10,095 nt of DNA from NCBI GenBank assembly GCA_043798435.1, contig JAZDOR010000180.1, forward strand, positions 1-10,095, given 5' to 3'. Positions 1 through 6,809 of the stretch are shown here, piece by piece; position 1 is the first letter of the stretch, and every line of letters begins with the position of its first letter. The notes under the pieces were generated by a model. That model had not been told where the DNA came from. It searched no databases and was given only the letters and a program-made list of their open reading frames with translations. A program made the position numbers and the translations under genes. The stretch is from JAGUXG01 sp043798435. GTDB lineage: Bacteria > UBA9089 > UBA9088 > JAGUXG01.

Positions 1-417
1 CCTTTCAACAACAATTCCCCTTTTAGCCAGCTTGTATAGCCTCTCTCCCTGATGATGCAAGGCTGAAACCATCGGTGGGGTTTGCTTAATTTTTCCGCAA
101 AACTCAGGAATAATCGCCTCTATATCGCCTCTCTTTATCTGATCTGCGCCTTCCTGGCTTTCTATTTTACCCCATATATCCTGAGTATCTGTTCTGATAC
201 CAATCACAGCCCCAGCCACATACTCCTTATGAAGCTCATAAAGGTATTCAACGACCTTTGTTGCCCGACCAATCAAGATAAGGAGGAGACCAGTTGCTTG
301 AGGGTCAAGGGTGCCGCTGTGGCCAACCCTTGTTTTTTTTACCTTTCTCTTTATCCTATCAACAACCCCAAAGGAGGTGATACCAGCAGGTTTATCTATT
401 AAAATCAGTCCATCCAT
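1..417 (-). CDS. truB: tRNA pseudouridine(55) synthase TruB (N-terminal part; gene continues past the left edge)
   Basis: TruB isomerises U55 to pseudouridine in the T-arm of tRNAs. The 139 visible residues start MDGLILIDKPAGITSF and contain the family block VGHSGTLDPQATGLL, whose Asp38 is the expected catalytic aspartate. The block KEYVAGAVIGIRTDTQD follows; its Tyr66 lies 28 residues after Asp38, the same spacing as Asp48 and Tyr76 in E. coli TruB. Next comes KQTPPMVSALHHQGERLYKLA, the conserved Q-PP-SA-K-G-YxLAR-like motif. The C-terminal part (and any PUA domain) lies outside the window. The ATG at 417 is the only start that gives the canonical N-terminus, yet it lacks a Shine-Dalgarno: a repeat array lies 3 nt upstream. 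Its place behind fliL suggests co-transcription by proximity rather than shared function. Identification is firm from motifs; the partial status is certain. Confidence 0.96.
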   Translation of the reverse strand, partial: MDGLILIDKPAGITSFGVVDRIKRKVKKTRVGHSGTLDPQATGLLLILIGRATKVVEYLYELHKEYVAGAVIGIRTDTQDIWGKIESQEGADQIKRGDIEAIIPEFCGKIKQTPPMVSALHHQGERLYKLAKRGIVVER

Positions 418-503
418 AATGAGTTATGAGTTAAGAGTTATGAGTTAAGAGTTATGAGTTATTTTATTAAACTCTATACTCTAAACTTTTCTGAACTCTA
501 AAC
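418..503. repeat. Inverted heptamer array filling the fliL(2)-truB spacer
   Basis: On the plus strand, GAGTT units with 2-nt spacers (alternating AT and AA) run from 421 to the core GAGTTATTTTATTAAACTC at 456-474. The array then continues as inverted ACTC-type units (TATACTC, TAAACTT, GAACTC, TAAACTT). The array occupies the whole space between the fliL stop codon (504-506) and 3 nt before the truB ATG. No ordinary spacer sequence or ribosome binding site remains. Each arm can pair with the other through 5-bp GAGTT/AACTC helices broken every 7 nt. Confidence 0.93.
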
Positions 504-1016
504 TTACTGAAGTATCAATTCGCAGTATATCTCCTCTATCTGGCCGTCTCTAAGAATGTGGTTGAACTCATAGAGGAGTTTCTCTTTGAAGGCTTTCTTT
601 CCCTCAAGTGTGCCTATCTCCGGGGTGCTGGCAATGAGGATGTCATTGACTCTATCCCTCATCTGAAGCTGTCTCTCTTCAAGCTCCTCTGGCAGGAACT
701 CATAGTCAACTTTATAAGCAAGAGCCAGGCTTTCTATTCTTACATAGACAGGCTCATCCGGTGAAACTAACTTTGCTAAGAACTCACCCAATTTATGCGT
801 ATGAAGCTCAGGCAGGTGAGCAACATGTTTTTCCTCAATTGGCTCAATCTCAATCTTCTTTGCCTCCATCATCTTTTTTGAGACCACAACCGCCACGACA
901 GCCGCAATAATAATCACTATAACCGCAATAAGCCCAATGATGACCATTTTTGGAAGACCCTTCTTTGGCTTCTTTTCCTTCTCTCCCTCTTCTTCTGCTA
1001 ACTCTTCTTCTGCCAT
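504..1016 (-). CDS. fliL: FliL-family flagellar basal-body protein, second copy
   Basis: FliL is a single-pass inner-membrane protein that surrounds or supports the MotAB stator of the flagellar motor. This 170-residue protein has a charged cytoplasmic head (MAEEELAEEEGEKEKKPKK) and one membrane helix at about residues 23-46. A periplasmic domain follows with the FliL pattern LGEFLAKLVSPDEPVYVRIESLALAY and the C-terminal IEEIYCELILQ. The open frame extends to 1073, but the extra 19 residues are translated heptamer repeat. The ATG at 1016 is chosen because its N-terminus matches the MAEDEL start of the neighbouring copy and both follow TTAAA. No Shine-Dalgarno is visible. It is a diverged paralogue of the gene just upstream (1091-1612), sharing architecture but with modest identity. 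The second copy may serve a different stator set or form hetero-rings; this is inference. Confidence 0.9.
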   Translation of the reverse strand: MAEEELAEEEGEKEKKPKKGLPKMVIIGLIAVIVIIIAAVVAVVVSKKMMEAKKIEIEPIEEKHVAHLPELHTHKLGEFLAKLVSPDEPVYVRIESLALAYKVDYEFLPEELEERQLQMRDRVNDILIASTPEIGTLEGKKAFKEKLLYEFNHILRDGQIEEIYCELILQ

Positions 1017-1090
1017 TTTAATAGTGATGAGTGATGAGTGATGAGTGATGAGTGAAGAGTCATTTCTCTTCACTGCTTACTGCTCACTAT
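1017..1090. repeat. AGTGA-type inverted heptamer hairpin filling the fliL-fliL spacer
   Basis: Five AGTGA units, the first four with TG spacers, begin at 1023, 1030, 1037, 1044 and 1051. They lead into a perfect 9-bp stem, AGTGAAGAG (1051-1059) and CTCTTCACT (1066-1074), around the 6-nt loop TCATTT. The other arm continues as inverted units TTACT, TCACT and TTACT with spacers GC, GC and AT, up to 1095, and so covers the stop codon of the upstream fliL. This is the same 5+2 layout as the AACTC arrays, with a different 5-mer. The array leaves only about 6 nt before the downstream fliL start. Confidence 0.93.
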
Positions 1091-1612
1091 TTACTGTATC
1101 AAGACTTCCATATAGATATCAGAAATTTTTCCTTTTACCAGGATAGCATTTATCTTTTCAATAAGCTCTTTTCTCAAAGCATGTTTTCCATCATAAGTTG
1201 CCACATCTGAGGATTTGGTAATCAGGGTATCGTTTATCAAAGACTTTATCTGCTTCTTCCTCTCCCCAATCTCTGGGGCAATCTCTTTATATTCGCCATA
1301 AGCAAGGGTAACATTATCAAGCTTCAGGTATCTTGGGAGATCCTGGTCTGTCAACCTCACCAGAAAACTGCCCATATCATAGTTATGCAAGGATTCTGGA
1401 GGAAGAACCTTTTCCTCCTCCTTCTCTGGATTGACGATGATATTGACAGGTCTGTTCGAGTTGGCGACGATACCACTGACCAGAGCAGCAATTATAGCCA
1501 CGACTACAGCTCCAATCACTAAGGCTATAATCTGAACTACAGGATTAGAAAAAGCACCAAGGCTCTTCTTCTCTTCCTCCTCTTCGTCTAACAAAAGCTC
1601 ATCTTCTGCCAT
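1091..1612 (-). CDS. fliL: FliL-family flagellar basal-body protein, first copy
   Basis: This 173-residue protein has an acidic cytoplasmic head (MAEDELLLDEEEEEKK) and one hydrophobic membrane helix at about residues 25-48 (VVQIIALVIGAVVVAIIAAL). A linker rich in E and K follows. The periplasmic FliL domain begins near residue 78 (YDMGSFLVRLTDQDLPRYLKLDNVTLAYG) and ends with the family pattern ALRKELIEKINAILVKGKISDIYMEVLIQ. FliL associates with the motor stators and affects torque or load response. The gene follows flbD in the same direction and is followed by a second fliL. motA and motB, often found next to flbD and fliL, are not in this window. The ATG at 1612 is preceded by TTAAA and then by a heptamer array, with no Shine-Dalgarno. 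Length and topology are normal for the family. Confidence 0.93.
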   Translation of the reverse strand: MAEDELLLDEEEEEKKSLGAFSNPVVQIIALVIGAVVVAIIAALVSGIVANSNRPVNIIVNPEKEEEKVLPPESLHNYDMGSFLVRLTDQDLPRYLKLDNVTLAYGEYKEIAPEIGERKKQIKSLINDTLITKSSDVATYDGKHALRKELIEKINAILVKGKISDIYMEVLIQ

Positions 1613-1750
1613 TTTAATAGTTTAGAGTTTTGAGTATAGAGTTTAGAGTTTTGAGTTTAGAGTTTAGAGTTTTGAGTTTAGAGTTTAGAGTTTAGAGTTT
1701 AGAGTTTAATAAAATAACTCATTACTCATAACTCATAACTCTACACTCAT
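1613..1750. repeat. Inverted heptamer array filling the flbD-fliL spacer
   Basis: On the plus strand about twelve units of the type GAGTTTA or GAGTTTT run from 1621 to 1701, then the core GAGTTTAATAAAATAACTC at 1702-1720. This is the exact reverse complement of the cores at 456-474 and 8936-8954. Inverted ACTCATT/ACTCATA units follow to 1750. The array begins about 8 nt upstream of the fliL start and ends at the flbD stop codon, so the intergenic region is essentially all repeat. The arms are unequal, about twelve units against five. Confidence 0.93.
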
Positions 1751-1948
1751 TTAAGTTTCCTGGGCAGGCCACCCTAAGCTCCTTCTATATTTTATGGTCA
1801 TCTCTGTTATCTTGTCAAGCCCCTCTCTCACCACATATCGCTGTCCAGAGTTCAGGGTGATGACAGTATCAGGCGTCTCCTCAATAGTCTCAATGAGATG
1901 AGGATTAAGAAAGAATTTCTTATCATTCAATCTGGTAAGTTCAATCAT
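1751..1948 (-). CDS. flbD: Flagellar protein FlbD (small FlbD-family protein)
   Basis: This 65-residue protein, MIELTRLNDKKFFLNPHLIE..., matches the short FlbD family through TRLN, FxLNPxLIExIEExPDTVITL, the glycine before RYVVREG and a basic tail. The family sits among hook and motor genes in spirochaetes, clostridia and other deep lineages. Its biochemical role is not settled, and it is distinct from the Caulobacter sigma-54 activator also called FlbD. No membrane segment or signal peptide is seen. The start codon lies inside the 8-bp target duplication of the mobile element just upstream (CATTTTTT at 1946-1953 on the plus strand). The insertion therefore recreated AAAAAATG at the gene's front. 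No Shine-Dalgarno is visible upstream. A hairpin terminator between flgE and flbD suggests flbD may need its own promoter, which I could not identify. Confidence 0.9.
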   Translation of the reverse strand: MIELTRLNDKKFFLNPHLIETIEETPDTVITLNSGQRYVVREGLDKITEMTIKYRRSLGWPAQET

Positions 1949-1953
1949 TTTTT

Positions 1954-2121
1954 GTAACTATTCAGGTATTCAGAATTCAGAATCCAGGAGTCAGAATAAA
2001 AGAACCTGCGCGATTTATGCGGTTATTTTCGCTGGATTTACCCGTTAAAGCAGAATACACAAACAGTTTTGCGTCGCCTGATTTAATTCTGAATTCTGAA
2101 TTCTGACTCCTGAATTCTAAC
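1954..2121. mobile_element. Palindromic MITE-like element with 8-bp target duplication and an 88-nt central insert
   Basis: The ends read GTAACTATTCAGG (1954-1966) and, inverted, GTTAGAATTCAGG (2109-2121), matching at 10 of 13 positions. The direct repeat CATTTTTT flanks the element at 1946-1953 and 2122-2129. Inside are AGAAT-type heptamer arms: left 1972-1997 (AGAATTC, AGAATCC, AGGAGTC, AGAAT) and right 2086-2118 (ATTCT, then GA-spaced ATTCT, ATTCT, CTCCT, ATTCT). They enclose 88 nt of non-repeat sequence (1998-2085) in which GATTTA recurs at 2012, 2035 and 2080. There is no ORF, so this is a non-autonomous element. Eight-base duplications with GTAA ends are typical of IS66-family transposition; assignment to that family is inference. 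Confidence 0.8.
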
Positions 2122-2135
2122 CATTTTTTTATTAT

Positions 2136-2175
2136 AAAAACAAAGCCACGAAAATTTGGAGGTTTCTTCGTGGCT
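2136..2175 (-). terminator. Rho-independent terminator after flgE
   Basis: A perfect 9-bp stem pairs AGCCACGAA (2144-2152, plus strand) with TTCGTGGCT (2167-2175) around a 14-nt loop. On the minus strand the stem is followed by TTGTTTTT, a good U-tract. It lies about 50 nt past the flgE stop codon and before flbD, so it should end or attenuate the flgD-flgE transcript. The plus-strand side is followed by a weaker TATTTTT. Confidence 0.85.
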
Positions 2176-2193
2176 CTGTCTATTTTTCCCTAA

Positions 2194-2225
2194 AACTCCC
2201 CAACTCTTTAACTCCCTAACTCATT
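2194..2225. repeat. Short octamer array just after flgE
   Basis: Four plus-strand units of AACTC plus three variable bases (CCC, TTT, CCT, ATT) occupy 2194-2225 and run into the flgE stop codon. They share the AACTC 5-mer of the heptamer arrays but have an 8-nt period and no inverted partner arm here. This may be a degenerate or different-phase member of the same repeat class. Confidence 0.6.
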
Positions 2226-5200
2226 TACCTCTTGAGGTTGACTATCTCTGTCAGCACCTGGTCATCAGTAACGATTATCCTTGAGTTTGCCTGAAATGCT
2301 CTCTGGGCAATAATCAGGTCTGTAAACTCTTCAACCAGGTCAACATTAGCCATCTCTAAGCGGCCTGACTGAATGGTTCCTCTTCCATCCTTGGCCGGGG
2401 TGCCTATCTTCGCCTCTCCAGAGTTCAGGGTTTCAACGAAGGTTGTGCCTGATTCTTTCACGAGACCTGACGGGTTGGCAAAGGTGGCCAGAGCAATCTG
2501 TCCAACCTCCTGAACCTGATCGTTTGTATAGGAGCCAACAACCACACCCTGGCTATCTATGGTCGTTGACTTCAACACACCCTTAGCATAGCCATCCTGA
2601 GAGGTTATCGCCGCATCGCTCTTATCCGCCCTGAACTGGTGAATCTTGGAAAAATCAATAGTCACATCAACAGATGGAGCACCTTTGTCTGGGGGGGGTG
2701 CTGCACCTTGTTTTCCCGGGTCAAAGAGAAGCCCCTTCTGGAACTTTGATCCAGCTGTCCTCTCATCTGATGGAGATTCAAAAACTTTAGAGTTCTCCTT
2801 ATCATAGTCTCCCTTATCATCAAACATCAGCAAGCCATATCCAGCAAACTTGTTCTTTTCAGAGGAGGGATTAAGCACAGACCAGACCCATCTGTTAGTA
2901 GACAGCTTTTCAAAGGTGAAGGTTGTATCCCAGGCTACGCCAAGGGCATCATAGAGCTTCCTTGAGGCGTTAGACAGATAGTCTGAGTTCCTCTCACTGG
3001 TAACAGACGCACCCTCATCTGAGGACTTATATCCTGAATAGGTGGTATCCACTCCAGTGTTTGGTGTAAAGGTCAAAGATTCAGGTCCTGCATTTCCATT
3101 GGGCATAAAGACATCAGCAGAGAGCGGGCTTACCTGACGATAGTCAACTGTAACATCGCCTGTGCCATAGGACCTGTCAAGAATTACCTGATCAACACCA
3201 TTGGCCCCACCTCCATTAACAAAGGTATAATCCGACTGTTTCTGGATAACATTGTTTACCTTGAGGACAAGGGTACTCGGGTCTACATCCGGGTTCTTCA
3301 GGTCAAAACCATTCAGCCTTGTATAGTCAATATAAATGGCATCGCCTCCCTGTGCTATATTGTCTATAAGTCTAATCATATCTTCACCACCTGTGCCGGC
3401 ATTATCATAAAAGATAATATCAGAAGATGGAACCATATTCACACCGCCTGCTGCTGGCTCTCTCCAGATAACAATGGTGTCTTTATCAACATCGCCATGG
3501 GCAAGATATAGACTCCAACCAGTTGGGGTTCCACCTGACGCGCTCAAATAATACCTGCCACCAGAAAATTCAGATACTGGACCATCTACATTCTTGCTGA
3601 GAGCAGTCACATCCAATTTCACTGTCTGGGTGCCTGACTTTCCTAAACCGGCTATGCCTACCTCTTCAGCCTTGACCTCATTTGAGGCAACATTTATCCT
3701 GAAGAAGTCTTTGCCTGTTCCTGCTGCCTTTGTTGTATCGCTCCATCCTGTCCCGGGTGTTGGTCTCTCCTGAACAAGATCCATAACACCATTGTTATTT
3801 CCACCCTCAATACTACCTAAGGATATGTTTATCTCAGAAAAGAAAGGTGTCGAGCCATTCTCAGAGAGGCTGATCCTGGCACCCTCTGTCCTTGACCGTA
3901 TCTTGAACCTGTCTGTAGTTGAGTCATACTCTATAGAGATTTTGGCATCTGAGGCGTTTATCTCATTCAATAGAGCCTGAACAGTAGTATAATTAGATAG
4001 GTTTATCTCCTTGGAGGTGTATGTACCAGAATCAGTGTCTATGGTTATGGTTCCATTTATTGTGCCTGAATCAAACTGATTCCAGCCCCCGGCTAAGTTG
4101 ACTGCAGCTGAGCCATCTTTGACCTCACGACTGGAGATAATCTCCGGCACAGCCTCTGTATCCCTGAAGTTGTTTATAACCTTATAATCAGAGTTCATTT
4201 GCAGGATACCCTTAGCATCAACTGTCTTGTTGTAATTATAGTCTCCTGTAACCACATCCCCTGTGCTATATGGAGGAGAACCCGGTACTATAACAGGCTG
4301 TAAACCTGCAGTAAGAAGCTTTGCCTTGGTCAGGAAACCATCTAAGGTTGACTGCTGAACCCGGACACTATCACCGGTATTGACTATGGTGAATCGGTCA
4401 AGTTTCTCGTCATACCTCAAGGTTACTGGAAGTGCGTTGCCAGTACTACCACTACTAGTAGAGACAGCATTATTCACATGGTCAAGAAACTCATTGACTG
4501 AGAGATAGGAATTCAAGTCATCAGAGCTCCAGGATGCCCATGCCCCTGTGGAGGTTGTCCAGGAGAAGGTGATATCTGAGGCTACAGCACCTGCTGCATC
4601 CTTAAAACCATCATTAAACCCTGCCCTCTCAAAGTTTTTAGAAAGATTGAGCTTGTTAGCCACAACCTCCTCCCTGCTCTTTGGATTGGTATCAGCAGCA
4701 AGATAGTTATCAATAGTAGAACCAGCAGTCTCCCTTCCTTCACCAAACATCTTGACATGGGTAAGAAACCCCTCTCTATGAGACTGCCAGAGGTATATTC
4801 CAGCTTTATTTGTCAGCTTAAACTTATCCTCCACAGCGTCATAGGAGAAGCTTATTAAATTTGTGCCTGCCTTTCCATTCACACTTGCCTCAACAATAGC
4901 TAAGAAATCTGCCACAGTAGCATAAGAGGAAAGGTGCCCGGATGTCCAGCTCTGACTCCCACCACTCCAGGTGATGGTTATGGTTGAAGGGAGTGCGGCA
5001 CTGCTCATCACTAAGGAGGGTGCAACATTAAACCCTGCTTTATCAAAAGACTTTGATGTATCAAGGTTGTTCCGGACAACCTCCTCTGTGCTCACTGTGG
5101 AGAAGAAGGTTATCTGGTCAACACCACCCTCACCAAGGTTGTTATTGAACCTATACCCGGCCTTATCTGTGGCTGCGCCGTTTATCTTCATCTCCAGGGT

Positions 5201-6784
5201 TGTCTGGTCAACTGTTGATTGAGAGAGGTTAAACCCATCCCTTGAATAGTCTGCGGTTATCTTCAATCCAGAGGCTAATTGGCCATAAGCGGCACTTGAC
5301 CTGAAGATAATGACCCTATCCTTACCATCATTACCCTTGCCAATATTTATACTGGGAGTTCCAGTTAGGGGGGGGGTGGCGACTGTTGGATCATAAAAAG
5401 AGTCTGTCTCGCCGTTGCTATCAAAGTAGTAAGCATTGTTTGGAGGGGTATACGGAGCTCCCCCACCGGTGCCGTGGTGATCCGTAGGTAATGGCAGTTT
5501 ATACTGAGTATAGAGCGTTTTGACACCTGTGGCTGGATCCTCTACATAGACTTGAAGACTTGTCGGGTCAACATCAGCACTATCAAACTCAAAGACATAG
5601 GTAGCCCCATCACCATATCCAAGCTCTTCGTTTGTAACCTGCTTTGGAGATATGCCAGTATCTTCTTCCTGACGATAATAGGCATTGGTAGAGATAACCT
5701 CATTATTTGTCGGGTTGACTGCCTTCCATCTAAAATAGATGTTATCTGGATTTGTTGGGTCAAGGAGGTGTTCAAAACCAACATTTATATCTATTGAGGC
5801 ATGATATTCGCCTGCGGGAATCTTTGCCTCGGTAAGGAAACCTGTCCTTCCTGAGGCAGGTGTCTCTTCTACCGTGATTAAGCCACCCACCTCTTTTATC
5901 CTCTGGTTGGTTGGGTCAGTCTTCAAGACAAACTTATCCTCTACGCTATAGGAGATAGTTATCCCTGTGGTAGCCGAGTTGTTGTTGATGGCATCTATCA
6001 GGTCCTGGGGCTTTGAGCCCAGAGCAAATGTCTGGGTATAGCCCTTTGGACCCAGGGTTACAGTTCCTGTGGGCTGGTTCTCAAACCCGGCACTACTCCA
6101 GGAGGCAGAAAGGCTAATCCCGGCACCTCCTTTAGATACAGGGACAACACTCTTTACATATTTGGCTAAGTTAAGGTCAGAAGAATCAAAGGCAGTCGTT
6201 ACCCCTTCATTCAGGTTTCCCTCAAAGCCGAGCTTGGTTGTTGCCTTTGGAGACATAATATCGTTATTGGCTATCTTCAACCCCTTAAGTGGGCTACTTG
6301 TCTCTATCTTTGTCTTGTTGTTGGCATCCATAGTAAGCTGGCCTGTGATTGAATCCCTCTCGGCGTTCCAGCCAAGCACCTTGTATCCATTAGAAAGGTT
6401 GACTAAATTGCCACTGTTATCAAAGCCGAGGTTTCCGGCACGGGTATAGCTTTTTGTCTCGCCTCCACTTGAAATGACAAGGTATCCCTCACCATTGATC
6501 ATCAGGTCTGTAGATACCTGTGTCTCTTTGACAGTTCCCTGGGTGTGAATCACCTGGATACTGCTTACGGTGCTACCCAGGCCTATTTGCATTGGGTTTG
6601 TTCCTCCAAGCTCACCTCGGGGTTGCATCGCACCCTCAAATGTCTGGTTTAACAAGTCCTCAAAACTGATTCTGGACTTCTTGAAACCAGGCGTGTTCAC
6701 ATTCGCCATGTTCTCTGCGATCACATCAAACCACATCTGATTGATCCGCATCCCTGTAATTCCTGAATAGACTGACCTTAACAT
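2225..6784 (-). CDS. flgE: Giant flagellar hook protein FlgE (1519 aa)
   Basis: FlgE polymerises outside the cell into the hook, the universal joint between rod and filament. The N-terminus (MLRSVYSGITGMRINQMWFDVIAENMANVNTPGF..., residues 1-45) and the block LGSTVSSIQVIHTQGTVKETQVSTDLMINGEGYLVIS (about 69-105) are typical FlgE. The C-terminus (about 1426-1519: VGQIALATFANPSGL, SGRLEMANVDLVEEFTDLIIAQRAFQANSRII) is the conserved rod/hook D0 helix region. The usual length is about 400 residues; here about 1100 extra residues sit between the conserved ends. At least four copies of a roughly 100-residue module resembling the flagellin hook IN motif occur at about 222-326, 583-682, 720-827 and 893-990. 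A second module (VDPSTLxLxVN...SDYxF...GVDQV) appears near 398-512, 521-565 and 1154-1219. No cysteine is present, so the cysteine-dependent lysinoalanine cross-link of spirochaete hooks is unlikely. A strong Shine-Dalgarno supports the ATG. The reading frame is intact across C-tracts of 8 and 9 bases. Confidence 0.95.
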   Translation of the reverse strand: MLRSVYSGITGMRINQMWFDVIAENMANVNTPGFKKSRISFEDLLNQTFEGAMQPRGELGGTNPMQIGLGSTVSSIQVIHTQGTVKETQVSTDLMINGEGYLVISSGGETKSYTRAGNLGFDNSGNLVNLSNGYKVLGWNAERDSITGQLTMDANNKTKIETSSPLKGLKIANNDIMSPKATTKLGFEGNLNEGVTTAFDSSDLNLAKYVKSVVPVSKGGAGISLSASWSSAGFENQPTGTVTLGPKGYTQTFALGSKPQDLIDAINNNSATTGITISYSVEDKFVLKTDPTNQRIKEVGGLITVEETPASGRTGFLTEAKIPAGEYHASIDINVGFEHLLDPTNPDNIYFRWKAVNPTNNEVISTNAYYRQEEDTGISPKQVTNEELGYGDGATYVFEFDSADVDPTSLQVYVEDPATGVKTLYTQYKLPLPTDHHGTGGGAPYTPPNNAYYFDSNGETDSFYDPTVATPPLTGTPSINIGKGNDGKDRVIIFRSSAAYGQLASGLKITADYSRDGFNLSQSTVDQTTLEMKINGAATDKAGYRFNNNLGEGGVDQITFFSTVSTEEVVRNNLDTSKSFDKAGFNVAPSLVMSSAALPSTITITWSGGSQSWTSGHLSSYATVADFLAIVEASVNGKAGTNLISFSYDAVEDKFKLTNKAGIYLWQSHREGFLTHVKMFGEGRETAGSTIDNYLAADTNPKSREEVVANKLNLSKNFERAGFNDGFKDAAGAVASDITFSWTTSTGAWASWSSDDLNSYLSVNEFLDHVNNAVSTSSGSTGNALPVTLRYDEKLDRFTIVNTGDSVRVQQSTLDGFLTKAKLLTAGLQPVIVPGSPPYSTGDVVTGDYNYNKTVDAKGILQMNSDYKVINNFRDTEAVPEIISSREVKDGSAAVNLAGGWNQFDSGTINGTITIDTDSGTYTSKEINLSNYTTVQALLNEINASDAKISIEYDSTTDRFKIRSRTEGARISLSENGSTPFFSEINISLGSIEGGNNNGVMDLVQERPTPGTGWSDTTKAAGTGKDFFRINVASNEVKAEEVGIAGLGKSGTQTVKLDVTALSKNVDGPVSEFSGGRYYLSASGGTPTGWSLYLAHGDVDKDTIVIWREPAAGGVNMVPSSDIIFYDNAGTGGEDMIRLIDNIAQGGDAIYIDYTRLNGFDLKNPDVDPSTLVLKVNNVIQKQSDYTFVNGGGANGVDQVILDRSYGTGDVTVDYRQVSPLSADVFMPNGNAGPESLTFTPNTGVDTTYSGYKSSDEGASVTSERNSDYLSNASRKLYDALGVAWDTTFTFEKLSTNRWVWSVLNPSSEKNKFAGYGLLMFDDKGDYDKENSKVFESPSDERTAGSKFQKGLLFDPGKQGAAPPPDKGAPSVDVTIDFSKIHQFRADKSDAAITSQDGYAKGVLKSTTIDSQGVVVGSYTNDQVQEVGQIALATFANPSGLVKESGTTFVETLNSGEAKIGTPAKDGRGTIQSGRLEMANVDLVEEFTDLIIAQRAFQANSRIIVTDDQVLTEIVNLKR
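2691..2698. repeat. 8-base C-tract (minus strand) inside flgE
   Basis: Eight consecutive G on the plus strand give CCCCCCCC in the flgE coding strand, encoding the APPPD segment near residues 1362-1366. One base gained or lost would shift the frame and remove the C-terminal D0 region needed for hook assembly. It is a potential slippage site, and also a possible sequencing-error site. Confidence 0.9.
3815..6121 (-). other. Repeated insertion modules in the middle of FlgE
   Basis: Four diverged copies of one protein module lie at about 5807-6121, 4739-5038, 4304-4627 and 3815-4108 (FlgE residues 222-326, 583-682, 720-827 and 893-990). The shared pattern is AGF or a similar lead, a beta segment with ITITW or TITID, a phase such as SYxTVxxFLxxVNxA or NYTTVQALLNEIN, then ISxSYDxxxDxFKLxN and often GFLTxAK. 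Copies two and three are the closest and share the lead SxEEVVxNxLxxSKxFxxAGFN, which suggests a later tandem duplication. The pattern resembles the flagellin hook IN motif known in FliD and flagellins; this is judged by eye. Confidence 0.72.
5368..5376. repeat. 9-base C-tract (minus strand) inside flgE
   Basis: Nine consecutive G on the plus strand give nine C in the coding strand, encoding ATPPL near residues 469-473. It is the longest homopolymer in the gene and lies upstream of most of the insertion modules. Slippage here would truncate FlgE to about 480-500 residues without a D0 C-terminus. Confidence 0.9.
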
Positions 6785-6792
6785 CTTTTCTA

Positions 6793-6798
6793 CCTCCT
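6793..6798 (-). promoter_or_regulatory. Ribosome binding site of flgE
   Basis: AGGAGG on the minus strand lies 8 nt before the flgE ATG at 6784 and fixes the start. It lies only 3 nt from the target duplication of the adjacent insertion element (6802-6809), so the insertion spared it. Confidence 0.88.
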
Positions 6799-6809
6799 GT
6801 ATAATATTC

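Noticed and set aside
82..402. Plus-strand open frame opposite truB (and others opposite flgE and the aminotransferase gene).
   Set aside because: These lie antisense to well-identified conserved genes, have no recognisable motifs and behave like frame shadows.
1017..1073. N-terminal extension of the second FliL (19 residues upstream of MAEEEL).
   Set aside because: The extension is a translation of the AGTGA heptamer array; the downstream start matches the paralogue's N-terminus.
1998..2085. Small protein or defined structured RNA in the 88-nt insert of the element upstream of flbD.
   Set aside because: No convincing ORF with a ribosome site and only short weak stems seen by eye; left as an unexplained insert.
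2131..2136. TATAAT on the minus strand as a promoter for flbD.
   Set aside because: No matching -35 box at 16-18 nt, and the sequence is part of the terminator's T-rich tail. It could still work, but the evidence is too weak.
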